Shown here: positions 23,046 to 33,094 of the stretch, one piece after another
How positions within the stretch are numbered: position 1 is the first letter of the stretch
Layout of the letters: every line of letters begins with the position of its first letter
NCBI GenBank assembly: GCA_027563145.1
Contig: CP071306.1
Coordinates: 2,480,001 to 2,544,000 of the forward strand
Origin: Halocatena halophila
Lineage (GTDB): Archaea; Halobacteriota; Halobacteria; Halobacteriales; Haloarculaceae
Reading direction: 5' to 3'
DNA: 64,000 nucleotides
Position numbers and translations under genes: made by a program
Notes under the pieces: model-generated
Database searches by the model: none
Told to the model about the DNA's origin: nothing
Seen by the model: only the letters and a program-made list of their open reading frames with translations

Positions 23046-24254
23046 TCATTGCTGTTCTCGTGTGATTTCCGTCGGTTCGCGGTGGGCTTGGGCGCTGGCG
23101 AACGGAGAGACGCGCCAATGGATCACGCCAACGCCGACGAGTACGGCGACGCCGAATCCTGCAAGTGCGAGTAGCGGTGAGCTGTGAGCTGCGAGCAGTC
23201 CGCCTGTTGAGCGGGCACCGAAGAAAACGAACGCATACACCATCGAAACGCCACTGAGTGCGGTGGCACGGCCGTGCGCAACCAGCTGGTCGTTGCAGAA
23301 CGTGGTTGCGAGCGTCTCTGTGGCGGTGTTGTATCCACGGGAAAACACGAAGACGGGAATGGCAACCACCGGAAACACTACGGCAATCGAGAGCGCTCCC
23401 GCCAGCACCACGGGACCGATCGCAAACCACCGTCCGGTTCCGATCATTTCCCGGAGTCGACTCGCCTGTGACGATCCGAGTGCGGCCGCTCCCATCAGCA
23501 GGGCGTACGTTGGGCCGAACAGCCCTGGCTGAATGCCCATCGATTGCATCATCGGCTGCACGAAGATCTCGACGGTTTCTGGAACCGCAAGGACGAGCGC
23601 CGATAGCACAACGAACGTCCCGAGCCGTCGGTTCGAGACGATCGCCGAGAGCGCTGCTATTGCTTGTGAAATCGAAAACTGATCGTCTCGTTCGGTGACC
23701 GGTGGCTCCGGAAGCGTTGCGACGACGATGGCTCCCAGTGTGGTCCAGATGGCCGCTGCCAGAAACGGCAGCGAGGGTGCCATCTCGTACAACAGCCCGC
23801 CTACCAGCGCGGTCGTCGCGGCAGAGGCATAGAATATGCTGCTCGCACGGCCGCGGTAGGCAGTGAACTGCTCCGTTGCGTCCGTGGTAGCGAGCGTATC
23901 GTACAACCAGGCGTCAGCACTCCCCGAGCGAAACGTGGCCGCCACACCCCAGAACGCATAGAGCCCCACGTACGCCGTTGCCGTCTCCGTGAACGCAAAA
24001 CCAATGTGCGTCACCGAAAGCAACGTGGCCCCAACGAACAGGCTGTTGCGCCGGCCGATGCGATCACCGAGATAGCCGGTTGGCAGCTCCCCGAGCAGCG
24101 TCCCCAGGAAAAACGAGCCCGTGGCAAGCCCGATCATCGAGAGCGAAATTCCGTTCGCGAGCGCGTAAATGGTGATGATTGGGTAGACGAATCCCTCGGC
24201 GACGAGCGCGCGATACAGATAGAATCGACTGATCGGAGAAAAATATCGGGCCAT
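23046..24254 (-). CDS. Major facilitator superfamily transporter
   Basis: The 402-residue protein has about twelve transmembrane segments. The inter-helix motif is GELPTGYLGDRIGRRNSLF, the MFS motif A. A central cytoplasmic loop with TLPEPPVTERDDQF separates the halves. The sequence resembles efflux-type MFS members of archaea; the substrate is unknown. The ATG at 24254 is preceded by a weak CCACC/GGTGG inverted repeat (24259-24274). Confidence 0.87.
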   Translation of the reverse strand: MARYFSPISRFYLYRALVAEGFVYPIITIYALANGISLSMIGLATGSFFLGTLLGELPTGYLGDRIGRRNSLFVGATLLSVTHIGFAFTETATAYVGLYAFWGVAATFRSGSADAWLYDTLATTDATEQFTAYRGRASSIFYASAATTALVGGLLYEMAPSLPFLAAAIWTTLGAIVVATLPEPPVTERDDQFSISQAIAALSAIVSNRRLGTFVVLSALVLAVPETVEIFVQPMMQSMGIQPGLFGPTYALLMGAAALGSSQASRLREMIGTGRWFAIGPVVLAGALSIAVVFPVVAIPVFVFSRGYNTATETLATTFCNDQLVAHGRATALSGVSMVYAFVFFGARSTGGLLAAHSSPLLALAGFGVAVLVGVGVIHWRVSPFASAQAHREPTEITREQQ

Positions 24255-24462
24255 AGTACCACCACTGCAGGTGGATTTATGTCACTGTTGGATCCGGATC
24301 ACTGCTCACGTTCGTCTCAACGAAACCCCAAACGGGAGTTCATACTGACCGCTCTTGGCGGCTTCGTGGCCCTGAATACTGTACTCTGAGCCCTGCTCTG
24401 TCTTACAGTATCACAGCAAAAACCGCGAATTCCTCGTTCGTCGATGCGTCTTTCGCGAGCGC

Positions 24463-24921
24463 TTATTCCGAAACGTCGAGCGGGAACTGCTCGTTTTCAC
24501 AGACCGTGTTCAACACCACGCTGGTGTTGGTCTCTTTGACGTTCGCGTCGTTGAGCAGCTGTTTGATCTGCTCGTTCATCCCGTCCGTGTCTCTGAATTT
24601 CGCAATCGCAATCACGTCGTGGTCGCCCGTCACCTCATACACCGACACCATCTGTCGTGCTTCTCGCAGCGTTTCGGCCACGCTGGTGATCGCACTTCCC
24701 TCGATTTTTAACTGGATCACGGCCGTGACATCGTATCCGAGCGCGCTGTAGTCAACTTTCGGCGTGTATCCCTTTATTACGCCGGCTTCGTCAAGATCGC
24801 TAAGGTGATTCGAAACGGTGGTCACCGAAACGTCGAGCTTTTCCGCAAGGTTACGAAGACTCGAACGGCCGTCGTCGAGGAGGGCGTTCACCAACTTCTC
24901 GTCCAGGTTTTCATACGTCAT
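24463..24921 (-). CDS. lrp: Lrp/AsnC-family regulator, adjacent to glnA
   Basis: The 152-residue protein has an N-terminal winged helix ([20 protein letters not shown]) and a C-terminal RAM effector domain ([29 protein letters not shown]). The ATG at 24921 begins [15 protein letters not shown], the normal Lrp start. It is divergent from glutamine synthetase with 128 bp between, an arrangement widely conserved in haloarchaea, where Lrp responds to amino acids and controls glnA. A TATA-like AAAATTATA on its strand (about 24949-24957) lies about 30 bp upstream. Confidence 0.92.
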   Translation of the reverse strand: MTYENLDEKLVNALLDDGRSSLRNLAEKLDVSVTTVSNHLSDLDEAGVIKGYTPKVDYSALGYDVTAVIQLKIEGSAITSVAETLREARQMVSVYEVTGDHDVIAIAKFRDTDGMNEQIKQLLNDANVKETNTSVVLNTVCENEQFPLDVSE

Positions 24922-25049
24922 TACATCACTACACTCGATGGACACACTATAATTTTACGAATATCCAGTTATCGGCTGAGAGACGGCCTGCTTGCGGGAA
25001 CCAGTACGGTTTTAACCATGTGGATGATTGAGTAGTACGTCAAAGAACA

Positions 25050-26423
25050 ATGGGAAATGAAAGTATTGCCACGGATGGTGGCCTGAGCGTAGAAGCACAA
25101 AACGTGCTCGATGCGATCGAGGAAAACAACGTCGATTTCCTTCGCATTCAGTTCACAGATATCCTTGGCACGGTGAAGAACGTCTCCGTTCCGGCCAGTC
25201 AGGCGGAGAAAGCGTTCACCGAGGGGATCTACTTCGATGGCTCCTCGATCGAGGGGTTCGTTCGGATTCAGGAGTCGGACATGCGGCTCATGCCCGACCC
25301 GAGCACGTTCGCAATCTTGCCATGGCGCTCGCGTGAGGACGGCACTGCAAGCGCTCGGCTGATCGCTGACGTTCACGAGGCTGCCGACGGTGGTCCGTTT
25401 GCGGGCGATCCACGACAGGTGCTCAAGCGTGCACTCAAAAAGGCTGGCGACATGGGGTATACGCTCAACGCAGGCCCCGAGCCGGAGTTTTTCCTCTTTG
25501 AGGAAGAGGACGGACGGGCAACGACGAAGACCCACGACGCCGGGGGCTACTTTGATCTCGCGCCGAAGGACCTTGCTAGCGACGTGCGCCGAGACATCAT
25601 CTACGGCCTCGATCAGATGGGCTTTGAGGTCGAAGCCAGCCACCACGAAGTCGCTGAAGGCCAACACGAGATCAACTTCAAATACGGCGACGGACTGACC
25701 ATGGCAGACAACATTGCCACGTTCCGGGCCGTCGTGCGCGCTATTGCCGCCGAACACGACGTTCACGGGACGTTCATGCCCAAACCGATTTCGGGCATTA
25801 ACGGCAGCGGCATGCACACGCACCTGTCGCTGTTCACCGAGGACGGCGAGAACGTCTTCCACGACGAGGACGACGAGTTCAGCCTCTCGACGGAGGCAAA
25901 ACAGTTCCTCGCCGGCGTTCTCGAACACGCCCCGGCGATCACGGCGGTCTGCAACCCAACGGTCAACTCCTATAAGCGACTCGTTCCAGGATACGAGGCA
26001 CCCGTCTACGTTGCCTGGAGCGACGTCAACCGTTCGGCACTCATTCGCAAGCCAGCTGCACGGACGCCGGCAGCGTCCCGTATCGAGCTTCGCTCGCCGG
26101 ATCCATCATGTAATCCGTATCTCGCACTGGCTGTTATGCTGCAGGCCGGGCTTGATGGCATCGAACGCGGGCTCGAAGCACCCGATCCGGTTCGTGAGAA
26201 CATCTACGAGTTCGACGAAGCAAAGCGTGAGGAGTACGGCATCGATACGCTTCCGCCCCATCTCGGTGCGGCAATCGACGCGCTTGAAGAAGACGAACTC
26301 GTCATGGATGCGCTGGGCGAACACGTTGCCTCGAAGTTCATCGAAGCAAAACGTGCCGAGTACGACGACTACCGCGCGGCAGTTTCGGGCTGGGAAATCG
26401 ACCGCTATCTCGAAACGTTTTAA
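25050..26423 (+). CDS. glnA: Glutamine synthetase type I (GlnA)
   Basis: The 457-residue enzyme makes glutamine from glutamate, ammonia and ATP. Signatures: [19 protein letters not shown] (N-terminal), [12 protein letters not shown] and [18 protein letters not shown] (metal-binding glutamates), [18 protein letters not shown] (ATP site) and [20 protein letters not shown]. It lacks the extra C-terminal adenylylation-site region of the long bacterial beta subdivision, in keeping with archaeal GS I-alpha. A GGTTTTAACC stretch at about 25007-25016 is a TATA-like promoter element. Confidence 0.97.
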   Translation: MGNESIATDGGLSVEAQNVLDAIEENNVDFLRIQFTDILGTVKNVSVPASQAEKAFTEGIYFDGSSIEGFVRIQESDMRLMPDPSTFAILPWRSREDGTASARLIADVHEAADGGPFAGDPRQVLKRALKKAGDMGYTLNAGPEPEFFLFEEEDGRATTKTHDAGGYFDLAPKDLASDVRRDIIYGLDQMGFEVEASHHEVAEGQHEINFKYGDGLTMADNIATFRAVVRAIAAEHDVHGTFMPKPISGINGSGMHTHLSLFTEDGENVFHDEDDEFSLSTEAKQFLAGVLEHAPAITAVCNPTVNSYKRLVPGYEAPVYVAWSDVNRSALIRKPAARTPAASRIELRSPDPSCNPYLALAVMLQAGLDGIERGLEAPDPVRENIYEFDEAKREEYGIDTLPPHLGAAIDALEEDELVMDALGEHVASKFIEAKRAEYDDYRAAVSGWEIDRYLETF

Positions 26424-26460
26424 AAACCGATCGCAGCCGTATTTTTGAGTGGAACCACCT

Positions 26461-26835
26461 CTATGAGAGGAATCTGTCTCTGAGTCGCCCCGGAACGCCA
26501 GCAAGCCCGAGTCCGAAGCCGACAACGAGCATGAAGACGTACAGCCCGAGCGTCGAGAGCCAGATGACGAGCATCGACAGCACTGCCCAGACCCCTTCGA
26601 GATAGTAAAACGCCCCGATCGTCATTGCGGTTCCGTACAGCAAGACGAGATACGGACCCCAGCCCCGTGCTTTCGACCGCCGAGCGCGCCGTCGAACGTA
26701 GCGTCGAAGCTCTCGTTCGAGTTCGTCGCGGTGAACTGTCCGGTCGTCGATCTCTGCTTCGAACTCGTCCTGTCGGTCACGGAGAGACTGCAACTCGGCT
26801 CGCAACTCCTCTTTGGAGGCTCGCTCGTCGCTCAT
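26461..26835 (-). CDS. Small protein with coiled coil and two TM helices
   Basis: The 124-residue protein starts with an acidic/basic coiled coil (KEELRAELQSLRDRQDEFEA, to about residue 50), then a basic linker (RRRARRSKARGWGP) and two hydrophobic helices (about 60-82 and 84-108), ending in a short charged tail. It is conserved in style among haloarchaeal hypothetical proteins. It follows the YihY-family gene on the same strand after 20 bp and may be in its operon. Function unknown. Confidence 0.75.
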   Translation of the reverse strand: MSDERASKEELRAELQSLRDRQDEFEAEIDDRTVHRDELERELRRYVRRRARRSKARGWGPYLVLLYGTAMTIGAFYYLEGVWAVLSMLVIWLSTLGLYVFMLVVGFGLGLAGVPGRLRDRFLS

Positions 26836-26855
26836 ACACCAACAAATGGGTGGCC

Positions 26856-27698
26856 CTACATTGGAGCTTCCGTCTCCGTGTCGTCCAGCCCACCAGTTGA
26901 AAGCTCGCCGGCGAGTGTCGCGTTGATCACGACGCCGATCAGTAACACGAGCGCGCCAAAGTACAAAAACGTAACCAGCAACAAGACGCCGCCAAGAACG
27001 CCATAGGCCGCGTATTTCGAGGTGTGGGTGGCATAGATCCGAAACACGGTCTGCAACAGGGTCCAGCCCAGTGCACCCCAGATCGCTCCCGGTAGCGCTT
27101 CAGTAATGGTGATTGCTGTCGCTGGCAGAAAATAATACAGCGGCAACAACACGAGTGTCAATCCGAGCAGATTAACGATTCCACCGGCCGTCCCGAGAAA
27201 GTCGATGCCAAACAGGGTGATGGAGTAATTCGCGGTTGCGATTGCGGTTCCAAGCGCGACGGTGAGTACGATCCCGACCGCGACGAGCACGAGGGTGACG
27301 AGGCCGTCGAACACCTGTGAGAGCAGCCCTGGATTGCTATCGGCGTCGTAAACGGTTGCGAACGCAACGGAGAGCCCACGGAACAGTTTCAACGAACTCC
27401 ATAGCAACACGATCAGTCCCACAATCGTCGCACTGGCGTGTCCGGACTGGGTGAGTGCGGACGTGATGAGTGCTCCCGCACCTGGACCAACCGCGTCGGT
27501 GACGGGTGCAGCGATTGCGGATCTGAACCGATTTCCACCGAGTGCAGTCCCAACGGCGATCGAGAGCATCAATAGCGGGATCAGTGAGATAAAGGCGTAG
27601 TATGCGAGGCTCGCGGCGATGAACGTCACCTGCGTTTCGCTGACCCCACGGACGATCGTTGTGATCGTCTCAATCAGCCGACGTTTCTCGAGGGTCAC
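26856..27698 (-). CDS. YihY/UPF0761 family membrane protein
   Basis: The 280-residue protein belongs to the YihY (formerly 'virulence factor BrkB') family: TFIAASLAYYAFISLIPLLM at the start, LLWSSLKLFRGLSVAFATVY (family motif) and about six transmembrane helices. I chose the GTG at 27698 (TLEKRRLIETI); the long upstream extension is a shadow of trm1. The biochemical role of the family is unknown despite its old RNase BN name. Confidence 0.87.
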   Translation of the reverse strand: MTLEKRRLIETITTIVRGVSETQVTFIAASLAYYAFISLIPLLMLSIAVGTALGGNRFRSAIAAPVTDAVGPGAGALITSALTQSGHASATIVGLIVLLWSSLKLFRGLSVAFATVYDADSNPGLLSQVFDGLVTLVLVAVGIVLTVALGTAIATANYSITLFGIDFLGTAGGIVNLLGLTLVLLPLYYFLPATAITITEALPGAIWGALGWTLLQTVFRIYATHTSKYAAYGVLGGVLLLVTFLYFGALVLLIGVVINATLAGELSTGGLDDTETEAPM

Positions 27699-27750
27699 GT
27701 ATGATCCGTTCGGGAGGGACCGTAAAATAACTGCGCTCGGGAAATGCCCG

Positions 27751-28857
27751 TTACTGGTAAACCGTCGCGGCCTCGATCTCGGCGACAGTAGCGTCGGTTT
27801 TGAATGTCGTCCCGCCGAAATGCGCGCGCGATGCCTCGTGGCCGGCGTCTCTGAGACGATCCAGAAACTCATCCATCCCGATGGCTGAGATCCCCCACTG
27901 CTTTGAGAGCTTGTGCTGGTCGTAGTGTGTCGGCCGGTGGAGTTCGTCAGAGAGCGTCTCAAGCAGTCGATCTGCTCGAGAGTGCGTTCCGAGCTCCGGT
28001 GTGAGTTGCGCTCGAACGCCCGCGACGATCTCTGCGTCGTGTGCCGGACCGAGCCAGAGCGGCCCGGCAGTCAGTAGTCGCTCGCCTCCACAGTTCGGAC
28101 AGCAATCGAGCGGATCGGCAATCAGTCCGGCCGAACTCGTCCGGTAGAGACAGTCTTCACAGTGATAGACGTAGCCCAACTCGTCGATCGCCGCGTTGGC
28201 GTCGGTGGCACGGTGTTCGAGCGAGAGATACGTTCTGACGTAGTGGCGAGTGACGTGACTGAGAACGGGCCGGACTCCAACGTCGAAGCGGGCAGCCGTC
28301 CGTACAAGCGCTGACAACAGGATGCGAAGGCCCATCTCCGAATGATACTCGGTGTTGCGCGGAATGGCGCTGTACGATCGAACGCCGCTTTCGAAATGCG
28401 CGCCACAGAGCGGCGCGGTGTCGGTTGCGGTCACACAGAGCAGCGATCGGGTTGCCCTGACGGCGCTGTCGGCAAACGGCATCGGCGTCCCGAACGGGTC
28501 CAGATCCACGACATCGAAGCGTCGCTCTGACATGAATGCGTTTCCGTCTCGGTGGTGAACCGAGCCAGCAAGCCCGTTCCGATCGAAATTGTCGCGACAC
28601 CGCTCGACTGCGCGTTCATCGTGATCACAACAGGCTGCCGTCCAGCCGTGGGCACTCGCACGCACGCCACGAATTCCAGACGCTGCAGTCGCGTCCAGAT
28701 AGGATTGCTCCTGGGTGCGATCCGCCCAGTAATCGAGCATGGCGACCGTCAGATCCCGGTTGAGCTCCTGTTTCGGGTTGAAAAACACCGCATCCCCCAC
28801 GCCGGCGTCGGGCTGTTCGGGAACCGATACGGTGACCCGTCCCTCCGTAACGTCCAT
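27751..28857 (-). CDS. trm1: tRNA (guanine-26-N2)-dimethyltransferase (Trm1)
   Basis: The 368-residue protein is archaeal Trm1, which dimethylates G26 of tRNA using S-adenosylmethionine. Marks: [40 protein letters not shown] (SAM motif I), [20 protein letters not shown] (catalytic D-P-F-G) and [16 protein letters not shown]. The zinc site [17 protein letters not shown] follows at about 230-265. I used the ATG at 28857 rather than the TTG at 28866. Confidence 0.94.
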   Translation of the reverse strand: MDVTEGRVTVSVPEQPDAGVGDAVFFNPKQELNRDLTVAMLDYWADRTQEQSYLDATAASGIRGVRASAHGWTAACCDHDERAVERCRDNFDRNGLAGSVHHRDGNAFMSERRFDVVDLDPFGTPMPFADSAVRATRSLLCVTATDTAPLCGAHFESGVRSYSAIPRNTEYHSEMGLRILLSALVRTAARFDVGVRPVLSHVTRHYVRTYLSLEHRATDANAAIDELGYVYHCEDCLYRTSSAGLIADPLDCCPNCGGERLLTAGPLWLGPAHDAEIVAGVRAQLTPELGTHSRADRLLETLSDELHRPTHYDQHKLSKQWGISAIGMDEFLDRLRDAGHEASRAHFGGTTFKTDATVAEIEAATVYQ

Positions 28858-28950
28858 ATCGATCAACGGAGACGCGCCCGAAAAACGACACCGATCGACG
28901 GCGTACGCCCTTTCGAACCTATTTTGGTTCTAGCAGGCAAACCAACAGGT

Positions 28951-29298
28951 GTGATTGCCGTCGAGGAGTACGAGCAGGCGCTCGAGGCTGCCGGTGAGCT
29001 CTCTCCCGATATCGTCGATAGCATCGTGGACATCCACGGCTCACGAGGGATTCGCGCGATCGAAGCCGTCGGCGAACGCCGCGTCAAGGATTATCGGGAT
29101 TTCACCGTCGTTGTCGGCCACACTGACGAGTACGTGATCGAAGACGGTGCGTGCACCTGCGACGACAGCCGCTACAACCTCGAACGCGACGACCCATCAC
29201 AGCGGTGCTGGCACGAGCTAGCCGTCGAGATCGCAACGCGAATCAATGCTGTGGACCACCACGACATGTACTACTCCGAAGTCCGGGAATTTCTGTGA
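28951..29298 (+). CDS. SWIM zinc-finger protein
   Basis: The 115-residue protein shows the SWIM pattern C-x-C-x(n)-C-x-H: ACTCDDSRYNL followed by SQRCWHELAVEIA. SWIM domains bind DNA or proteins. The start codon is a GTG at 28951 in a TTG/GTG-rich context; no ATG is in frame before the core. It is divergent from trm1 with 93 bp between the starts and ends 1 bp before the convergent DICT-protein gene. The partner is unknown. Confidence 0.75.
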   Translation: MIAVEEYEQALEAAGELSPDIVDSIVDIHGSRGIRAIEAVGERRVKDYRDFTVVVGHTDEYVIEDGACTCDDSRYNLERDDPSQRCWHELAVEIATRINAVDHHDMYYSEVREFL

Positions 29299-29299
29299 T

Positions 29300-30010
29300 T
29301 CAGGGCACGTCGGTGATCGTGTAGTTGGTGAGGAGATGGTCGACGATCCAGTCGACGGTGCCTGGATCGTACGTCCAGAACCCATAGAAGCTCCCAGGAT
29401 CGCGCTCTTGGGCCAACAGTGCGCATTTTTTCTCATCCATCCCGTTGCCGTCGAACACGACGAACCACGTCGATTCGATCTCCTGTGAGCGCTCAAGCTG
29501 AATGACGACATCGTCGTGGTCGGGGATTTCCTGGTTGGGAACCGCATAGAGCTGCACCGACAGCGACGCACGACTCGCGAGCCGTTCGTACGTTTCGAGC
29601 TGGAAGCACAGATCACGGACCGTCCCGAAACCGGCATACACCGTGCCAGCACCAACCCGCCAGGCCCGGTCTTCGATCTCGTTTGAAGCAGCCGCCATCT
29701 GTTCAGTGTCGTAAGAGGTGAACGTTGTCTCATCGAGATAGTCCAGTATCGGTCGGGTCTGTCCCCCATTGGGTGTCTCGATGACCCCGCCGCTGAGTAC
29801 GGTTTCGACGCTTGTGGCCGTGAGAAACGTCTCTCCGTCACTCAACACCACAAATCGCTCTGGACCGTCCGTCGAATCTCCGGCAACCACATCGATATTA
29901 CGGTCGGCGAAATGATCCCGCAGAGCAATCGTCTCGGCCGCCGTCGCGTTGAACACCGTGAGCGTCTTGCGCTGGGCTTCAACACCGGCTATCAACTCAG
30001 TCAACGTCAT
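29300..30010 (-). CDS. DICT sensory domain protein
   Basis: The 236-residue protein matches the DICT domain found with diguanylate cyclases, histidine kinases and haloarchaeal regulators: LTVFNATAAETIALRDHFAD at the start, DRAWRVGAGTVYAGFGTV and ASLSVQLYAVPNQEIPDHDD in the middle, STWFVVFDGNGMDEKKCALL and GFWTYDPGTVDWIVDHL at the end. No output domain is attached, so it is a stand-alone sensor. The signal is unknown. Confidence 0.8.
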   Translation of the reverse strand: MTLTELIAGVEAQRKTLTVFNATAAETIALRDHFADRNIDVVAGDSTDGPERFVVLSDGETFLTATSVETVLSGGVIETPNGGQTRPILDYLDETTFTSYDTEQMAAASNEIEDRAWRVGAGTVYAGFGTVRDLCFQLETYERLASRASLSVQLYAVPNQEIPDHDDVVIQLERSQEIESTWFVVFDGNGMDEKKCALLAQERDPGSFYGFWTYDPGTVDWIVDHLLTNYTITDVP

Positions 30011-30168
30011 CCACAGCTATCTCCCGTGGCGATGGCTAAATAGACGGGGGCCCATCGTACTCGTTGATCGATTCGTTCTGAATATAATCAATATTGTGAT
30101 ATATCCGATGCGCCAATTGATGTTTGACTGTCCTTATGGTCATGATAGACCCTTATTCATCATAATCG

Positions 30169-30184
30169 ATGTGTGCTAACACAT
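30169..30184. promoter_or_regulatory. Inverted repeat upstream of korAB, operator candidate
   Basis: ATGTGT-GCTA-ACACAT has perfect 6-bp arms. It ends immediately before GATAAACATTTT (30185-30196), a TATA-like box about 55-60 bp upstream of the korA ATG. A factor bound here would touch the BRE/TATA region directly. Confidence 0.45.
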
Positions 30185-30248
30185 GATAAACATTTTAGTC
30201 AGCAGCCCCTGTTGAAGAAGATACAGGCCTGATGGGCCGTGATTACGC

Positions 30249-32159
30249 ATGACAAATGATGAGCTACTCTGGCGAATTGCTGGTGGGTCCGGCGACGGGA
30301 TCGACTCGACCAGTAAGAACTTCGCCAAGGCACTGATGCGGTCCGGTTTGAATATTTTCACCCACCGACACTATCCGTCCCGGATTCGTGGCGGTCACAC
30401 ATACGTCGAAGTTCGGGCAGCTCCACACGAGGTAAAATCCCGGGGTGACGGCTACAACTTCCTGCTTGCACTAGGCGACAGTTTTGCCCGTAATCCACAG
30501 GAAGACGCCTACTACGGCAATGAGGAGGTAAAGCCGCTAACGGAGAACCTCGATGAACTTCGCGAGGGGGGTGTCATCGTCTACGACGAGGGGCTGCTCG
30601 GCGATGACGATCTCGCGGACTTAAACGAGCGGGCCGACGAGAACGACTGGCACGTCTATCCGCTCGATCTCCGCGGACTTGCCCGCGAACACGGTCGTGA
30701 AGTGATGCGCAACACGGCCGGCGTTGGTGCGACGGCCGCGCTGTTGGGGATGGATCTCGCTCCGATCGAGGAGCTGATGGAAGAGCGAATGAGCGGCGAG
30801 ATCTTAGAGCAGAACCTGGAGATCCTCGAGATCGCCAAATCAGAGGTAGAATCCAGGGAGTTCACACACGACATTCGCATGCCGGATCCAGGAGCCGGCC
30901 ACGACGAACAGCAAGTGCTGGTCTCTGGGAGCACGGCGATCGCCTACGGCTCGATCGATGAGGGCTGTCGGTTCATCTCTGGCTATCCGATGACGCCATG
31001 GACCGACGTGTTCACGATCATGTCACAAAACCTCCCCGAGTTCGGCGGGATTGCCGAACAGGTCGAAGACGAGATCGCTGCCGCTGCGCTGGCAATTGGG
31101 GCCTCTCACGCCGGGGCAAAAGCGATGTCGGGCTCTTCCGGTGGTGGCTTTGCGCTCATGTCCGAGCCGCTGGGCCTGGCCGAGATCGCAGAGACGCCGC
31201 TCGTGCTCGTCGAGGCAATGCGTGCCGGTCCATCGACCGGAATGCCAACCAAACCCGAGCAAGGCGACTTAGAGCACGTGTTGTACACGAGCCAGGGCGA
31301 TTCGAACCGTGTCGTCTTCGCGCCAGGAACGGCAGAGGAGGCGTACGAACAGACGCGCTGGGCGTTCCAGATCGCATACGACTACCACATTCCGGCGATC
31401 GTGCTGTACGATCAGAAGCTGGGTGGCGAGCTGAAAAATGTCGACGAGTCGGTGTTCGACCGCGAGCCAAATCCGTCGCTCGGGTCGGTGCTAACCGAAT
31501 CCGAACTCGAAGATGCGCCCCACCACGCCTCCGGAAAGTTCGAACGCTACCGTTACGACGGTGAGGGTGGTGTGAGCCCTCGTTCGATCCCCGGTCAGGA
31601 GAACGGACGATTTCTTGTCACCGGTAACGAACACAATCCGTCCGGACACATCAGCGAGGATCCGGACAACCGGATCGCACAGATGGACCGCCGGATGGAG
31701 AAGCTCACCTCGATTCGTGCGACGCTCGATGATGCAGAAACGTCGAATCAGACCGTCTATCCGCCCGAGGCAGTCGATGAGGACCGCACGTACGGCCTGA
31801 TGACGTTTGGCAGCCAGCAGGGAACCGTCGAGGAAGCAGTCGATGTGCTCTCCGAGTCGGGCTATTCGGTCAAGGCGCTTGGCGTGAGCGATCTTCTCCC
31901 GTACCCCGAAGCAGAAGTCCGGGCGTTCCTCGATTCGGTCGATCACTGTCTGGTCGTCGAAATGAACGCCAGCGCACAGCTCCGCGGACTGACCCAGAAA
32001 GAGCTCGGCGACGTTGGTTCGAAGCTCTCGAGTCTGCTGAAGTACAACGGCAACCCGTTCGAACCGGAAGAAATCGCAGCCGAGTTCGAAACGCACGTCG
32101 AAGGTGGTGGGGACGAACCTTCGAAAAACACCAAATTCGTTCCTGCAGCAGGTGACTGA
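30249..32159 (+). CDS. korA: 2-oxoacid:ferredoxin oxidoreductase, fused gamma/alpha subunit
   Basis: The 636-residue subunit has an N-terminal gamma domain (WRIAGGSGDGIDSTSKNFAK, HRHYPSRIRGGHTYVEVRAA) fused to the alpha/pyrimidine-binding domain (FISGYPMTPWTDVFTIMSQN, AMSGSSGGGFALMSEPLGLA, EAMRAGPSTGMPTKPEQGD). With KorB it oxidatively decarboxylates a 2-oxoacid to acyl-CoA, reducing ferredoxin. Haloarchaea have two such pairs, for pyruvate and 2-oxoglutarate, that cannot be separated by motif here. korB starts 2 bp after its stop. Confidence 0.93.
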   Translation: MTNDELLWRIAGGSGDGIDSTSKNFAKALMRSGLNIFTHRHYPSRIRGGHTYVEVRAAPHEVKSRGDGYNFLLALGDSFARNPQEDAYYGNEEVKPLTENLDELREGGVIVYDEGLLGDDDLADLNERADENDWHVYPLDLRGLAREHGREVMRNTAGVGATAALLGMDLAPIEELMEERMSGEILEQNLEILEIAKSEVESREFTHDIRMPDPGAGHDEQQVLVSGSTAIAYGSIDEGCRFISGYPMTPWTDVFTIMSQNLPEFGGIAEQVEDEIAAAALAIGASHAGAKAMSGSSGGGFALMSEPLGLAEIAETPLVLVEAMRAGPSTGMPTKPEQGDLEHVLYTSQGDSNRVVFAPGTAEEAYEQTRWAFQIAYDYHIPAIVLYDQKLGGELKNVDESVFDREPNPSLGSVLTESELEDAPHHASGKFERYRYDGEGGVSPRSIPGQENGRFLVTGNEHNPSGHISEDPDNRIAQMDRRMEKLTSIRATLDDAETSNQTVYPPEAVDEDRTYGLMTFGSQQGTVEEAVDVLSESGYSVKALGVSDLLPYPEAEVRAFLDSVDHCLVVEMNASAQLRGLTQKELGDVGSKLSSLLKYNGNPFEPEEIAAEFETHVEGGGDEPSKNTKFVPAAGD

Positions 32160-32161
32160 TC

Positions 32162-33094
32162 ATGAGTGCATTTAGCGCGATCGGCGAGGACCGCGACGTC
32201 GATCAGAACGAGTTTACCCCCGGTATCGAACCCCAGGCCACGTGGTGTCCCGGCTGTGGCGACTTTGGCGTGTTGAAAGCGCTGAAGGGTGCAATGACGG
32301 AACTCGGCAAGAACCCAGACGAAGTCTTGCTCGTCACTGGCATTGGCTGTTCGGGGAAGCTCTCGTCGTATTTCGACAGTTACGGCTACCACTCAATCCA
32401 CGGCCGTTCGCTCCCGATCTCACGAGCCGCAAAGCTGGCCAACCCAGAGCTTGAAGTCGTTGCTGCTGGCGGAGACGGTGATGGCTATGGCATTGGTGGC
32501 AACCACTTCATGCATTCGGCCCGAGAGAATCACGACATGGTGTACATCGTCTTCAACAACGAGATCTTCGGGCTCACGAAGGGACAGACCTCCCCGACGA
32601 GTCCGAAGGGTCACAAATCGAAGACCCAGCCACACGGCAGCGCCAAAGATCCGATCCGCCCGTTGTCGATGTCGCTCTCGGCTGGCTCGTCGTACATCGC
32701 GCGCACGGCGGCCGTCAACCCCAGACAGGCAAAGGAGATCCTCGTGGAGGCGTTCGAACACGATGGCTTTGCACACATCGATTTCCTCACGCAGTGTCCG
32801 ACCTGGAACAAGGACGCAAAGCAGTACGTCCCTTACACGGACGTGCAGGATGCAGACGAATTCGACTTCAATCTCGGCAACCGGCGCGACGCCGGCGACG
32901 TGATGTACGAAGCCGAAACGAGACTCGCCGACGGTGAGGTCCTCACTGGGCGATTCTATCAGGACGATCGCCCATCGTACGACCAGGAGAAAAAGCGCAC
33001 CGGTGAGATGCCAGAGCAGCCGCTGGCCGAACGCTACTTCGACGACGACTACGAGTGGGAGCGCTCGGCCGATCTCATGCATCGACACCGATAA
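32162..33094 (+). CDS. korB: 2-oxoacid:ferredoxin oxidoreductase, beta subunit
   Basis: The 310-residue thiamine-diphosphate subunit contains ATWCPGCGDFGVLKALKGAM (Fe-S/TPP cysteines), TGIGCSGKLSSYFDSYGYHS, AGGDGDGYGIGGNHFMHSAR (TPP Mg motif GDGDG-x-N-like) and VFNNEIFGLTKGQTSPTSPK. It lacks the 2[4Fe-4S] ferredoxin domain of four-subunit enzymes, which is typical of the halophilic two-subunit enzyme. The symbol could equally be porB; the substrate is not decided by sequence. Confidence 0.93.
   Translation: MSAFSAIGEDRDVDQNEFTPGIEPQATWCPGCGDFGVLKALKGAMTELGKNPDEVLLVTGIGCSGKLSSYFDSYGYHSIHGRSLPISRAAKLANPELEVVAAGGDGDGYGIGGNHFMHSARENHDMVYIVFNNEIFGLTKGQTSPTSPKGHKSKTQPHGSAKDPIRPLSMSLSAGSSYIARTAAVNPRQAKEILVEAFEHDGFAHIDFLTQCPTWNKDAKQYVPYTDVQDADEFDFNLGNRRDAGDVMYEAETRLADGEVLTGRFYQDDRPSYDQEKKRTGEMPEQPLAERYFDDDYEWERSADLMHRHR

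Noticed and set aside
24259..24274. CCACC-ACTGCA-GGTGG repeat upstream of the MFS gene.
   Set aside because: Only 5-bp arms and no second element; too weak to call an operator.
24969..25928. 319-residue antisense frame in glnA.
   Set aside because: Shadow frame opposite a complete glutamine synthetase.
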